In this document: positions 11,712-22,989 of the stretch, piece after piece
Layout: each line of letters begins with the position of its first letter
Numbering within the stretch: position 1 is the first letter of the stretch
Origin: Misgurnus anguillicaudatus
Taxonomy: Eukaryota > Chordata > Actinopteri > Cypriniformes > Cobitidae
NCBI RefSeq assembly: GCF_027580225.2
Contig: NC_073352.2
Coordinates: 3,164,501 to 3,228,500 of the forward strand
Direction: 5' to 3'
DNA: 64,000 nt
Program-made: the position numbers and the translations under genes
Notes under the pieces: generated by a model
The model's database searches: none
What the model was told of the DNA's origin: nothing
The model's input: only the letters and a program-made list of their open reading frames with translations

Positions 11712-11910
11712 ATGACTAAATTATTTTATTTTGTATGAATTTGCACTCCATATTTAAAATTTTGGGGGAGCGGTTTGTCAATATAAGAGCTTTGTCTTCG
11801 TCCATTTGTGCTTTTCAGTAGAGAGAAAGGTGACACGTTGACGTACCAGTTTATACTGTCACATATATACATGTGATACAAATTCACAGTTGAGAGTTTT
11901 CCAGACTTAA

Positions 11911-12257
11911 AGAGTAACTAAACCCTAATTTTTTTGGACATGATCTGTTAGAATGGGGCTTTATTAGTGCTGTTCATTGATTTGAATAACTATTTTGACA
12001 TTTGGGTAAGTGTTTAAATGCTACAATATATGGTGTAAAAACGTCTGAGTGCTGCCATCTTCAGGTTGAACGGTGGTTACTGCAGTTGAATTTTCCTGTT
12101 GGATGTCGCGGTACCGCGTGATGTAAGAGGTATGATCCTACGTAAGCCGATTCAATCTCACCACACCCTTGGTACAAGCTCAGTTTGTCTTTTTTTTGCA
12201 TTTTTCAAATATTGCCAGTGGGTGGAGTCAGGCTATGACCAGAGGTTTAGTTCCTCT
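11911..12257. mobile_element. TTAA-flanked MITE (347 bp)
   Basis: TTAA at 11907-11910 and 12258-12261 flank a unit with 14-bp inverted ends AGAGKAACTAAACC. TTAA duplications point to piggyBac- or Kolobok-type transposases. No coding capacity. Confidence 0.8.
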
Positions 12258-12261
12258 TTAA

Positions 12262-12694
12262 ACAGTGGTACGCAGCGAATTGCAAAATATCTTTGCACAC
12301 GCTTGCTTTCCGGTCTGCAGCATGCGTATGAATGTAAGTAAATGAAACAAAAAGTCTGGTGTAACTGTCCCTTTACGGTGCTATCCGAAGGTTCCTTTTA
12401 ACAGTTTGACCCATTTGCGTGTGACCCCACTGTGTTAAGTTCAAAACTGATGACATATTATTGACGGATTATGACTTATAGTTCTCTCACAGTCATACCT
12501 CACAAACTCACCCAAAAACTGTTTATGCCTTGCTTTGCATCAAGTCCTCTGTGGCGCAATAGTAGTATCTATGACTTCCACGCGGAAGACCCTAGGTTTA
12601 GTTTAACTCTGTTGAGTTTATATATGTCTTTTGATGGGGGCTTATAAAGTAGTATATTAATCTGCCCTTCTCTACAGGCTAATTGCTATTAAAA
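12262..12694. other. Spacer with a SINE head fragment
   Basis: 12546-12612 resembles the tRNA-derived head at 15449-15515 (CTCTGTGGCGCAATAGTAG and GAAGACCCTAGGTTTAG) but has a damaged B box. The rest has no recognised content. Confidence 0.5.
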
Positions 12695-13165
12695 AGCATT
12701 ATAAAACGGTTAGTTCCAATCCTTGATTCTGATTGGTCAATAGGTGTGCTTTATTCACGATAAAACACTGCTATGACCGCTTCACCCAACGGTTCTATTT
12801 AATATCACTGCGCCCTTAGCAACACCCTAAGCAACACATAAACATATAATGAGACAAAGTCTGAGAACAGTTTGTTGTTTTTATTTGAGCTTTCATGTTG
12901 TTGTTCGCAGTCAGGGACTATTTTTTCTAGCGGAAGGAATGCTTTTATTGATTTAACTTTGTGAAAGTTGCACTAATATTTTTTTTACTTTAATATTGTG
13001 TGGTAACCGTTTTATAAAAGCAATAAGGTACTCAAGGCAAGTGCTGTATCGTGAATAAGTAACAGCTGAAGGGGTTGCAGGCACTCCGCTTCGCGTCGTG
13101 CCTAACAACGCCCTTCAGCCGTTACTTATTCACGATACAGCACAGCCTCTCGTACCTTATTGCTT
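12695..13165. mobile_element. Foldback (hairpin) element
   Basis: 13041-13078 (GTGCTGTATCGTGAATAAGT onward) pairs with 13107-13144 with about three mismatches, and outer bases AATAAGGTAC also pair, giving a stem of more than 50 bp with a GC-rich loop CACTCCGCTTCGCGTCGTGC. A related sequence with the same loop core lies at 54260-54370. Confidence 0.65.
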
Positions 13166-13189
13166 ACATAATCTTACTAATGCTCTTAA

Positions 13190-13800
13190 CAAGCATCTAG
13201 TTTCATTCTCTGTTGAGTTTTTATGTCGGTGCAGTTGCTGTGGTCTCCTAATGCATTGGTAGAACTCTCTCCTGAGCAAAGAGACCACAACAACAGCACA
13301 GTCTGGATAAACATCCTCTTAACTGAACCAATGACCAGCCTCCTTGTATTGATCATAACCAAGATGCCAGTTTTACACAGGGAGCTTTGACAACCTTGTT
13401 ACTGAACAAAGTAACAACCAGCTACATCCTTGGTCCAATTCTCAGCTAGTGCAATGTTTCAGTAAATCACTGAATCACTCAAGATAAACCACACATGGGC
13501 AAATTCTACAAGCGTCAAGTCTATGTTCGTGCATTGTCTGACAGCACATGCTCCATGCGGAAGACCCTAGGTTTGAATCCTAGTAGGGGCAGTGGGGTTG
13601 CGTGCAATGAAAGTGGTCATATCTGCACTTCCATTGGTCTCCAGTACTTTTATGGTAGGCTTCTTGCTTGCAATTTCTCTTTTATCTTAACAAAGCAAGT
13701 AGCTTGATCCTCCCATGAGATTTTAAAGTTGTCATTGCAGTTGTTTTGGTCTCCTAGAACTGTGTGGTCAGCTGCTTTGCTTTTTCATGCAATATGTATG
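13190..13800 (+). repeat. Composite repeat with SINE head, copy 1
   Basis: About 610 bp repeated directly at 15063-15712. It starts ACAAGCATCTAGTTTCATTC, includes a tRNA-derived B box (GGTTTGAATCC near 13570) and ends TCAGCTGCTTTGC. Confidence 0.75.
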
Positions 13801-14031
13801 ACTAAATTAAACTTAAATCATCTACATTTTAACAACTTTTTTGTTTTGTCTCCATGAGCACATTCGGTAAGTGTTCTCATAGTGTTTTTCAACAAAATAT
13901 TTGTTTGACAAGTTAAGTGGAAGATTCTAACGGCATCATTTTCAGGAAGCATTGATGGATCACATGGAAACCAATGTCTTGTTCAAGACCAGAGCAACAA
14001 GGTTGATCCCTTGTTCGGTTCAGGGCCAGCT

Positions 14032-14940
14032 TGTAAAGATTCAATCTTTGGCCTGTTGTTCCACTCCTGGCCTGCAGGGGGCGCCGCATTAAAGCTTCCT
14101 TGTTGGACACCCTCCTCGTCTCCAGATGGCACTGTAACCCCAAGCTCAGTGCTCACCACGCCTGCTGATTGCAATATTGTGTGTGATTGTTCTTTCCTCA
14201 TTAGCCTTGATTTCTTTCACCTGTGTCTTGCCCTTTATAAGAGTGCTTGTTCTTTGCCATCTTGTTCAGTCTTGAGCCATTGTACCCCAGGCTACAGATC
14301 TCCAGATAATAGTTTGTATCTTGTACCTTTTTTGACCCTTGTGTCTATTTTGTGTTTCACTGTTTTACGGAAGCTCTGCTATCCTAGTTTTTTGCTGTAA
14401 TGTGATTGACTTTGGCTGGGTTTGAACCCGGGTCTCTGGTGTTCTAAGCGTGGCGTGTTATCTGCTGAGCTAACTCCCAGACAGTGGAACCCAAAAGCAG
14501 AAGAGCAATGAGTCGAGAGACTTCAGTTTCCATAAAATAAAAATAGTCTTTACTTGAGAAATCAAGGAACAAAGTACAAAAAAACTAGGATAGCAGAGCT
14601 TCCGTAAAACAGTGAAACACAAAATAGACACAAGGGTCAAAAAAGGTACAAGATACAAACTATTATCTGGAGATCTGTAGCCTGGGGTACAATGGCTCAA
14701 GACTGAACAAGATGGCAAAGAACAAGCACTCTTATAAAGGGCAAGACACAGGTGAAAGAAATCAAGGCTAATGAGGAAAGAACAATCACACACAATATTG
14801 CAATCAGCAGGCGTGGTGAGCACTGAGCTTGGGGTTACAGTGCCATCTGGAGATGAGGAGGGTGTCCAACAAGGAAGCTTTAATGGGGCGCCCCCTGCAG
14901 GCCAGGAGTGGAACAACAGCCCAAAGATTGAATCTTTACA
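14032..14940. repeat. Large inverted repeat with about 363-bp arms
   Basis: Arms 14032-14394 and 14577-14940 are nearly identical reverse complements with only a few differences, separated by 182 bp. Each arm begins TGTAAAGATTCAATCTTT and holds CCTTTATAAG, a TATA-like box as in Gypsy LTRs, so the arms may be two LTRs or one element inserted twice in opposite orientation. Frames of 130-150 codons on both strands are mirror copies of each other, not genes. Confidence 0.85.
14413..14480 (-). repeat. tRNA-like SINE head between the inverted arms
   Basis: Minus strand carries TTAGCTCAGCAGATAAC (A-box-like) and GGGTTCAAACCC (B-box-like). T-stem pairing is mostly intact but there is no acceptor stem, so I call it SINE-derived rather than a tRNA gene. 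Confidence 0.5.
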
Positions 14941-15062
14941 CAGCTGAGCTGACTTTGTAAATCACTGCTGTTCAGTTATTCAGTTCATTGCTGATTAGGC
15001 TGGCCTTGTAAATCACTCCTGTTAAAAAGTACTTGAGTGGTCTTTAAGATGATGGGGGCACT

Positions 15063-15712
15063 TAACAAGCATCTAGTTTCATTCTCTGTTGAGTCCATAT
15101 ATATATTTTCAGTTGCTGTGGTCTCCTAATGCATTTGTAGAATTCTTTCCTAAGCACAGAGACCACAAAAACAGCACAGTCTGGATTAAAATCCTCCTAA
15201 CTGAACCAATGACCAGCCTGCTTGTATTGACCATAATCAAGATGCCAGTTTTACACAGGGAGCTTTGACAACCTTGTTACTGAACAAAGTAACAACCAAC
15301 TACATCCTTGGTCCAATTCTCAGCTAGTGCAATGTTTCATTAAATCACAGATTTTAGAATGGGTGTTGAAGCTGTCTGTGTGATAAACCACAGGTGGGCA
15401 GATTCTACTAGCATCAACTCTATGTTTGTGCCTTGCTTTGCAACAAGTCCTCTGTGGTGCAGTGGTAGTACCTATGCCTTCCATTCGAAAGACCCTAGGT
15501 TTGACTCCCGGTATGTGCTGTGCACTGTGAATTTGGTCATATCTGCACTTCTTCAGTCATTTTATGGTAGGCTTCTTGCATGCAATTGCTCTTTATCTTA
15601 ACATAACAAGTAGCTTGATCCTTCCATGAGATGTTAAAGTTTTCTTTGCAGTTGTTTTGGGCACCTAGAACTGTGTGATCAGCTGCTTTTTTATGCAATA
15701 TGTGTGACTTAA
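15063..15712 (+). repeat. Composite repeat with SINE head, copy 2
   Basis: Direct partner of 13190-13800, diverged by substitutions and small indels. The two lie about 1.9 kb apart with a large inverted repeat between them. Confidence 0.75.
15449..15640 (+). repeat. tRNA-derived SINE
   Basis: The head has an A-box-like TGGTGCAGTGGTAG (15455-15468) and a B box GGTTTGACTCC (15498-15508) at pol III promoter spacing. The tail GGTAGGCTTCTTGCATGCAA is shared with the copy near 13650. Acceptor-stem pairing is lost, so it is not a functional tRNA. Confidence 0.65.
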
Positions 15713-16721
15713 TTCAATTTAAACAGTGCTTTAAATCCCTCAAAAGAGGTGCCGGTACTCTCTTATTTTTAATTTTTTGCTTACTCGATTCCCCCTATAT
15801 TGAAGGGGTTTTATATAGATGGGTTGCTCGGCGACGTCATCACTGCTTGCTTGCGCAACCGAGAGGCAGAAAGAAGAGATGTGCCTTGTGTTGTAGGCCA
15901 GTAGCAGTGTCTGTAAGTCAAAATGCCAAGGAGTTGTTGCGTGGATAATACATCAGAGCCAGTGCTGGGTGCCTGATGTTAACATACCAGTATAGCAGTA
16001 GATGCAACTATTACTTTACTAGCCTAGCGTTATGATTCATTCATGTATCACAGTAACACTGCAAAAATAAAGACAGAAAAACAGATCCAACTAAAATCAA
16101 GTTTTATTTATATACAAACAATGAAGAACGCTTTAATAATTAAGGTTGTTGCAGTAGCGGACCAGCTCACCAATCGGGCTTTCTGCCTCCCGGATGCGCA
16201 CGCACCTTGTAATGTTTGTAAACTGGCAACCCGTTTTTACAGCAGTCAACAGACGACCTTGTAAAAAATAATAAATCCTTTTATAATTTGTGGATTTGCT
16301 TGAGCTAGAAATAGCTACTAAACATAATTAAAAATGTGCAAAAGGATTTTGAAAAAATACCCTTAGAAAGAGCTAATGTAGAAAGAGCTATTGAACATAA
16401 AATGTGCAAACGGTAAGTTATGCAAGTAAAATTTTCAACATGGTGAAATGTTAAACTAGTTGATCATATAGAAAGAGCTTGGAAAAAAAAACTTTAAAAT
16501 GACACCAAGGCCGTGACAGGAGATTGTGACGTACCTACAAAAGGGTATTGGAAAAAGCTTGCGTCTGACCGGCAGTGATATCATTCTGGCTTGGTGGGAT
16601 GTCAGCCAGTGAGTCCTCTGATTCTGACCTTGTTCTTTTACTACTCATAGTCTGAAACCAGGAGGACATTTTAAGTGATCATTGTATTTTCATTTTAACT
16701 GAGCAGCTATGGTTTCGCGTT
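15713..16721. other. Unassigned spacer with a CpG-richer patch at 15826-15960
   Basis: The patch ends in ATGCCAAGGAGTTGTTGCGT (MPRSCCVDN), which loosely resembles the start of a THAP domain, but no further motif follows. I see no gene. Confidence 0.35.
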
Positions 16722-16728
16722 TCACACA

Positions 16729-16762
<34 letters not shown>
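16722..16762. repeat. (CA)n microsatellite
   Basis: About 20 CA units, slightly interrupted at the start. Confidence 0.95.
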
Positions 16763-16764
<2 letters not shown>

Positions 16765-16823
16765 TACTCAAGGTGAAGGTGACCACAGCTCATATAACCT
16801 CTAGTGCCCTGTGTATGACATAA

Positions 16824-17960
16824 GTGGTGCCCCGTGTGAAAATCACTACAAGGGAAATAAGAGTTCAAAGAGTGGTTGACCGATGCGTCTCCTACAGAAG
16901 AGCAAATGTGCAGAGCATGTCAACATATCATTTTTTACCTGAAGAAAGAATGAGGGCTGCTGCATCATTTGAGTTCTCTGCCATCAATCTGTTCAGACCC
17001 TACCATGTAAAGGACGATGTCAAGGGGAGAGCATCAGTGAAAAAAATCTGGGGAGTTGTCTTTTGTTGTATGGCAAGTAGAGCTAATCATGCATAGCTGG
17101 CCAACACTCTTTCTACATAGAGCTTCCTGTTAGAATACCAGAGGTTTACTGCAGGCAAAGGCCATCCCCAAAAGGTCTTGTCAGACCCAAGAACCAATTT
17201 CATTGGCACAAAACCTGTACTGAAGGATATGTATACTTTCCTGGACGTCAAGATAAAGGAACTGTGGAGAGGTATGCAGTCAAGAATGAGACACATTTTG
17301 CATGGAAAGTGCATCCAATTAATTCACCACACTGAAATGGAGCTGTGGAAGCTGCAGTGCAAATTCCAAAGTCTTGGAGAAGGGTCAAGTTTCACCTTCA
17401 GTGAGTTTTATTTACATCGCATTGATCCAAGAGCTCATAGTCGAGAGGGATGATAACTTTGTCTTGCAAAACACACTACTGCTTGGTGAAGTCACACAGA
17501 CAGGTGACTACAAGACATTTGACTTTGCCAGGTACCCTTACAAAAGGCTTTGAGAGATACAAACCCAAATCAATTGCTTTTGGAGATCCTGGAGTCAACT
17601 TGCTCTTCCAAACCTGTTTATGATGAACAAGTGGCATACAGCAGAGAGGAATTTAGCTTGAGATATTGTTTGGCTATGTGATCAAATGCAGTTCAAGCTC
17701 AGAAGAGTCAACAGTGTAAACTCTAATCCAAGGGACATAATTTCCATATCCAGAAATCAATGGTCAAAGAATCTGCATCTTGTGACAGAAAAAGGATCTG
17801 TCTAGGTATTGTTTTGCACAGAGACGTCAGGCACCTTGTTTTTCCTAGTTGATGAGCAGAAGGCAACGGCACGGTTGCTAACCTGTGCGATCTTCCGAGG
17901 GGCCCACGAAAGATCAAGTGGGAGATGCTATGGCAAACCCGCCTGTCACCCCGCCATCAT
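16824..17960 (+). pseudogene. BEL/Pao-type retrotransposon integrase and C-terminal domain relic
   Basis: Successive fragments in changing frames follow the order of a BEL/Pao pol C-terminus: LPEERMRAAASFEFSAINLF, KKIWGVVFCCMASRA, LSDPRTNFIGTKPVLKDMYT, a degraded segment near 17330-17450, KPVYDEQVAYSREEF, and HRDVRHLVFLV near 17820. The first catalytic aspartate expected in the family's DLFGP-like motif reads N (INLFRP). Stops and frameshifts make it non-functional. Protease, reverse transcriptase and LTRs were not found nearby, so it is an isolated remnant. Confidence 0.7.
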
Positions 17961-18373
17961 TAAATATCATGTGAACTAATTTGAAAACAAACAGATTGTA
18001 GTCAACAGTTTACTTTACTTGGCCTGTTGATGTGGACACGATGATCATTATTATAATTCCACCTGCTTCTGACTCACAGCCTAAAAGTTAACTCCTGTCA
18101 ACATTGCATTGTGAGCGAATCTTTCAAACATGGTAAGGAGCGTCACATTTTCGACTGACAGCAGAGGTATTAATGCCAATCACAACGTACAGATTAGCTG
18201 GCCAATTAGGGACACAGCGCTTTTCAGATCGATGAGTTTTGTATAAAATCAAAGTGTTTGATGAAGGCAGGAAGGTACGTGGAAATAATGTGGTTTTTAA
18301 CCATAAATCACGTGAACACACTGTATTATACCAAACACACAAAATAACGTTTTTTAGCAATGAAATAGGTGCA
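17961..18373. other. Spacer with no recognised feature
   Basis: Non-coding sequence between the pol relic and a MITE. A minus-strand frame at 18124-18360 has no domain character. Confidence 0.4.
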
Positions 18374-18381
18374 CTTTAAGC

Positions 18382-18585
18382 CAGTGTTTCTCAACCCTGG
18401 TCCTCAAGGACCCCCTTCCAGAATGTTTTAGATGTCTCCTTAATTAACACACCTGATTTAAATTATTAGCTTGATGGGGAGATATTCTGGAAGGAGGCTG
18501 ATGAGTTGGTTCAGGTGTTTTAAATAAGGAGACATCTAAAACTTTCTGGAAGGGGGTCCTTGAGGACCAGGGTTGAGAAACACTG
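18382..18585. mobile_element. hAT-type MITE (204 bp)
   Basis: Inverted ends begin CAGTGTTTCTCAACCCTGGT and pair along about 90 bp. Flanks CTTTAAGC (18374-18381) and CTTTATGC (18586-18593) are an 8-bp duplication with one change, as for hAT. A worn relative is at 28045-28235. Confidence 0.85.
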
Positions 18586-18618
18586 CTTTATGCTATACAA
18601 ATGTGTAAAAGCTATTTA

Positions 18619-19039
18619 AATGCATTCACTTGGTACTTGGAAGCTTCAGCTAGTTCAAAACGCTTCCGCAAGGGTACTTACTCGATCTAAAAAGTATGAC
18701 CACATAAGCCCAATTCTGGCATCTTTACACTGGCTACCAGTTAAATATCGCATACAATTTAAAATATCACTAATCACCTACAAAGCTTTAAATGGCCTAG
18801 CACCCTCATATCTTAGAGAATTACTATCAGAATACAATCCATCACGCACACTACGGTCGCAAAATTCTGGTCTCTTGATTATCCCTAGACTATCAAAAGT
18901 GTCTAAAAGTGGAAGGTCATTTTCCTACTTAGCCCCTAAGCTCTGGAATGATTTACCAACCGATGTCCGAGAATCAGACACAGTCGATAATTTTAAATCT
19001 AGACTTAAAACTTTTCTCTTGAACAAAGCATTCGCATAA
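18619..19039 (+). pseudogene. C-terminal end of a LINE reverse-transcriptase protein
   Basis: About 139 open codons to a TAA at 19037, including LQLVQNASARVLTRSKKYDH, LASLHWLPVKYRIQFK, ITYKALNGLAPSYL and FSYLAPKLWNDLP, the standard C-terminal block of fish L2-group LINEs. It lacks the catalytic palm and endonuclease, so this is a 5' truncation typical of LINE insertions. The frame itself is intact, so the copy is not very old. Confidence 0.8.
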
Positions 19040-19149
19040 TTTGTCTAGTAAAAGTACTTAACTCGAAATAGTTATCTGTACGGAACAAAGCACTCGCGGT
19101 CATAACACAGACCAACCAAATAAATAAATAAAAACCTTATCTTAACCTA

Positions 19150-19540
19150 TAGTCGGATTGCGATTTTGGAACTTTCGTGTTCTTGTGAATAGTATGCCAT
19201 ACAAACCCGTTTGCCACTGAACCTGCATTAATGACGACAGTGGGGCCTCCAGCCTTAGTCAAACGGGTTGGCACGTATGGTTGGGTTGTGATTTTGGCGC
19301 TTTCTTGTGTCTTTTGAATAGTATGCCATACAGACCCGTTTGTCACTGAACCTGCATTAACGACGACAGTGGGGCCTCCAGCCTTAGTCAAACGGGTTGA
19401 CACGTATGGTCAGGTTGCGATGTTGGCGTTTTCTCGTGATCTTGTAAATAGTATGCAATATAGACCCGTTTGCCACTGAACCTGCATTAACGACGACAGT
19501 GGGGTTACAGGCCTTAGTCAAACGGGTCGACAGGTTTCAT
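19150..19540. repeat. 129-bp tandem repeat, three copies
   Basis: Each unit carries ACCCGTTTGCCACTGAACCT and GCCTTAGTCAAACGGGT; ACCCGTTT and AAACGGGT are inverted, so each unit can fold. Copies lie near 19205, 19334 and 19463. One unit remains in the LINE tail at 40676. Confidence 0.85.
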
Positions 19541-20390
19541 TTTCTCTTAAAAATCGGAAGGTGACCCTTAGTTACCATATATACCGTCGCAGTGGGCCCC
19601 CAATTAGCAAAATCCTCAACTGTGGATAATATAATTATGCCGCAATAGTTAGTCTGTCTGAAGCTAAGCTGATTAAACCACATCACTGTGTGACACTTGC
19701 ATTACATGTGAACGGCCCCTACGCTAATATGATTTTGTTTTTCTCTCCCGGTCTCGTCCCTGGGTCCCATTGACCCTGAGGACAATGGGACAAACAGACC
19801 CAGTTCCGGTAGATGTGAAAGTTGGCACACCTCTGATCTACTGGTCGTCCTTCAATGTGATGCCCAGCTGATGCCTGACCAACGACCACCGGCAGGACCC
19901 GCTTAATATCCGCTTAATCTCTGCTTAATCTCCGCTTAAGATCCTTATCCGTTTATATGTGTGTATACATGTATATCTCCCAAGGGTTTTTCCCTCCTAG
20001 GACTTTTTATTTTTATTTCCTCGGCTAAACAACCCGGGGTTTTTGTTTTTTTTCTCCTAGGGGGTTTTTTACCCCGGGGAGGTAGCCTGCTTGGGCTTAA
20101 CTTAGCTTCTTCTCCTAGACGTTACATTAGTAATACGCTCGCTCATAATGTCGCGTCATAGCCGCAGCAAATTTGACTGCTTATGCTATTGTGTATTATG
20201 TTGTGCTATCTGTCGTTTTTCTGTGCTTTTACTGCTTCTATTAATGTAAAGCTGCTTTGAAACAATTGAGTATTGTGAAAAGCGCTATATAAATAAAATT
20301 GAATTGAATTGAAAAAACTTTAAAGTTAATGATATTGAATGTACTTTATTGTTATTGAGCGGTGCAGTACTTACCAACTCAGACCTATGT

Positions 20391-20808
20391 GATATTGGTA
20401 CTGCGTGCAGGTCCCAAGTCCTCTTGGAAAGTGAAATTTGCATTACCATAAAGTTGGTTGGCAGCAGGAAGCATGAAGTGCTCTAAAACTTCCTGGTAAC
20501 TTCCCGGCTGCGTTGACCTTTGACCTCAGAAAACACAGTGGACCAACACCAGCAGATGACATGGCACCTCAAACCATCACTGACTGTGGAAACTTTACAC
20601 TGGACCTCAAGCAACATGGATTATATGCCTCTCCTCTCTTCCTCCAGACTCTGGGACCCTGATTTCCAAAGGAAATGCAAAATTTATTTTCATCTGAGGA
20701 CATAACTTTGGACCACTCAGCAGCAGTCCAGTCCTTTTTAAGGGCGATACGCTTCTGACGCTGTCTGTTGTTCAAGAGTAGCTTGACACAAGAAGTGCGA
20801 CAGCTAAA
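20391..20808 (-). pseudogene. Tc1-like transposase fragment, inverted copy
   Basis: Minus-strand translation NNRQRQKRIALKKDWTAAEW and SSDENKFCISFGNQGP is almost identical to the plus-strand element at 20826-22082, to which this stretch is an inverted repeat (partner 21378-21800). Confidence 0.8.
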
Positions 20809-20825
20809 CCCTAAAAGTGTATATT

Positions 20826-22082
20826 ATATTCATTCATTACACACACACTGATATATTTCAAATGTTTCTTTCTTTTAAATTTGATGATTATAACTGACAA
20901 CTAAAGAAAATCCCAAATTCAGTATCTTAGAAAATTAGATTATTGTAAAAAGGTTCAATAATGAAGACCAGTAGGTGCCACACTCTAATCAGCTAATTAA
21001 CTCAAAACACCCGCAAAAGCCTTTAAGTGGGCTCTTAATCTAATTCTGTAGGCTACACAATCATGGGGAAGATTGCTGACTTGACAGTTGTCCAAAAGAC
21101 GACCATTGACACTTTGCACAAGGAGGGCAAGACACAAAAGGCCATTGCAAAAGAGGCTGGCTGTTCACAGAGCTTTGTGTCCAAGCACATTAATAGAGAG
21201 GCAAAGGGAAGGAAAAGATGTGGTAGAAAAAAGTGTACAAGCAATAGGGATAACTGCACCGTGGAGAGGATTGTGAAAGAAAACCCATTCAAAAATGTGT
21301 GAAAGATTCACAAAGAGTGGACTACAGCTGGTGCTTCAAGAACACCTACCCACAGACGTATGCAAGACCTGGGTTTCAGCTGTCGCACTTCTTGTGTCAA
21401 GCTACTCTTGAACAACAGACAGCGTCAGAAGCGTATCGCCCTTAAAAAGGACTGGACTGCTGCTGAGTGGTCCAAAGTTATGTCCTCAGATGAAAATAAA
21501 TTTTGCATTTCCTTTGGAAATCAGGGTCCCAGAGTCTGGAGGAAGAGAGGAGAGGCACACAATCCATGGTGCTTGAGGTCCAGTGTAAAGTTACCACAGT
21601 CAGTGATGATTTGGGGTGCCATGTCATCTGCTGGTATTGGTCCATTGTGTTTTCTGAGGTCAAAGGTCAACGCAGCCGGGAAGTTACCAGGAAGTTTTAG
21701 AGCACTTCATGCTTCCTGCTGCCGACCAACTTTATGGTAATGCAAATTTCACTTTCCAAGAGGACTTCGGACCTGCACGCAGTACCAAAGCTACCAGTAC
21801 CTGGTTTAAGGACCATGGTATCCCAAGGAGCCCCAACTAATTATTGAGTGCTATACATGTTCATACTTTTCATGTTCATAATTTTCAGTTGGCCCAGATT
21901 TCTAAAAATCCTTTCTTTGTATTGGTCTTAAGTAATTCTTAAATAATTATGTAATTGGTCTTAAATAATTATCTGAGATACTTTGGAATTTGGGATTTTC
22001 CTTAGTTGTCAGTTATAATCATTAAAAGTAAAAGAAATAAACATTTGAAATCTATCAGTCTGTGTGTAATGAATTGGTATAA
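20826..22082 (+). mobile_element. Defective Tc1-like transposon
   Basis: Long inverted ends: left TATTCATTCATTACACACAC, right reverse complement ATACCAATTCATTACACACA, continuing through GATTATAACTGACAACTAA for over 100 bp. TA-flanked as in Tc1/mariner. Exact edges are plus or minus a few bases. Confidence 0.75.
21063..21840 (+). pseudogene. Tc1-like transposase, disrupted
   Basis: Begins MGKIADLTVVQKTTIDTLHK with the paired helix-turn-helix region (KAIAKEAGCSQSFVSKHINR). A TGA at 21300 ends the first frame; the catalytic domain continues at 21360 (MQDLGFSCR, SDENKFCISFGNQGPRVWRK, SVMIWGAMSSAG) and shifts frame again near 21685 before FTFQEDFGPA. It stops at about 21840 after GIPRSPN, so the segment with the last catalytic acidic residue is missing. 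Not functional. Confidence 0.85.
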
Positions 22083-22351
22083 TACACAAGCGTTATATAT
22101 ACACACTTGATGGAGATTTCACTATTTGAAAATGTAAACTGGAATACAAATACAAAACAGAGTTATCAAAATATAATTACCAATCAAGCAATAAAAATGC
22201 AATTCCAAACATGGTCCTTGTGTGATCTTGATTAACTAAAACGTTCATTTTAACAAGTTTAAATTCATCTATATATAGGTAAAACAAAACAACAAGGAAT
22301 GAAACATCAGTAGGAATATATGATTAGTAATTTTCATTATACATATCTAAG

Positions 22352-22610
22352 TACTGTGCAAAAAGTCTTAGGCCACCATCACCAGCTTTGTTGTTTTAGC
22401 CAAGTTTTAATCTCCATCCATATTTATTTTTCACTCTTTTTTTAAGACACAAACAATATAATACAGGAAATATGTACACAAAATTAAAAACAAAACCATT
22501 TTCAGAACTAAATGTCTTCTTCAGGCATCAGTCAGTTTTTAGTGTTGACCTCTCTTGGCACGAAACACATCTTGAGCTTTTTTGAGGAGACTGAAGTCAT
22601 GAAGTCATTC
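22352..22610. mobile_element. Tc1/mariner end fragment
   Basis: Starts TACTGTGCAAAAAGTCTTAG, a familiar terminal repeat of fish mariner-like elements, followed by AT-rich sequence. The opposite end was not found. Confidence 0.5.
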
Positions 22611-22989
22611 GATTAGAAATTAAGATTTAATTTCATTTAGGTTTAAGATGTCCTGCAGCTGTCTGCTATTGCTCAAGTGGAAGGGGAGTTTACCCTAAAT
22701 TAGTGGTTCTACCAGAAAGACTCGAAGATAGGTTAAGACTTGATATGAGTTTATTTAACAGTAGTTAGCAACCAAGGTTAGAATGTAACACAGTATAGTT
22801 CTTTGGCGTAGGCCCCGACCATAGTTCAAATCCGAGGGTCACGGATTCTTGCCTTCACGGTTCCTGTCTGAAGATGAAGACAGGCCAGAATCTAATCCCC
22901 AAAAATTGGTAACTATGATCGGTACCCACCAGTGTTTCTTTGAGGTTCCTGAAACAGATAAGAGAAATTGTTATCTACTGACATTGACG

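Larger units (their letters stand above)
18600..20312 (+). mobile_element. L2-like LINE, 5'-truncated copy
   Basis: The 3' end of a non-LTR reverse transcriptase (coding part 18619-19039) followed by a long 3' tail that ends GCTGCTTTGAAACAATTGAG, AAAAGCGCTATATAAATAAA and short TTGAA repeats. The same tail occurs at 40672-41682. Between coding end and tail lies a 129-bp tandem repeat. Confidence 0.75.

Noticed and set aside
14413..14480. tRNA gene
   Set aside because: A- and B-box-like motifs and a T-stem are present, but the acceptor stem does not pair; it fits a SINE head.
14011..14916. Two frames of 130-150 codons encoding the same Cys/Leu-rich protein on opposite strands
   Set aside because: They are mirror images because they lie in the arms of an inverted repeat; there is LTR-like text beneath and no domain.
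15449..15515. tRNA gene
   Set aside because: Pol III boxes present but cloverleaf incomplete, and related copies are dispersed (12546, 13555), so it is SINE-derived.
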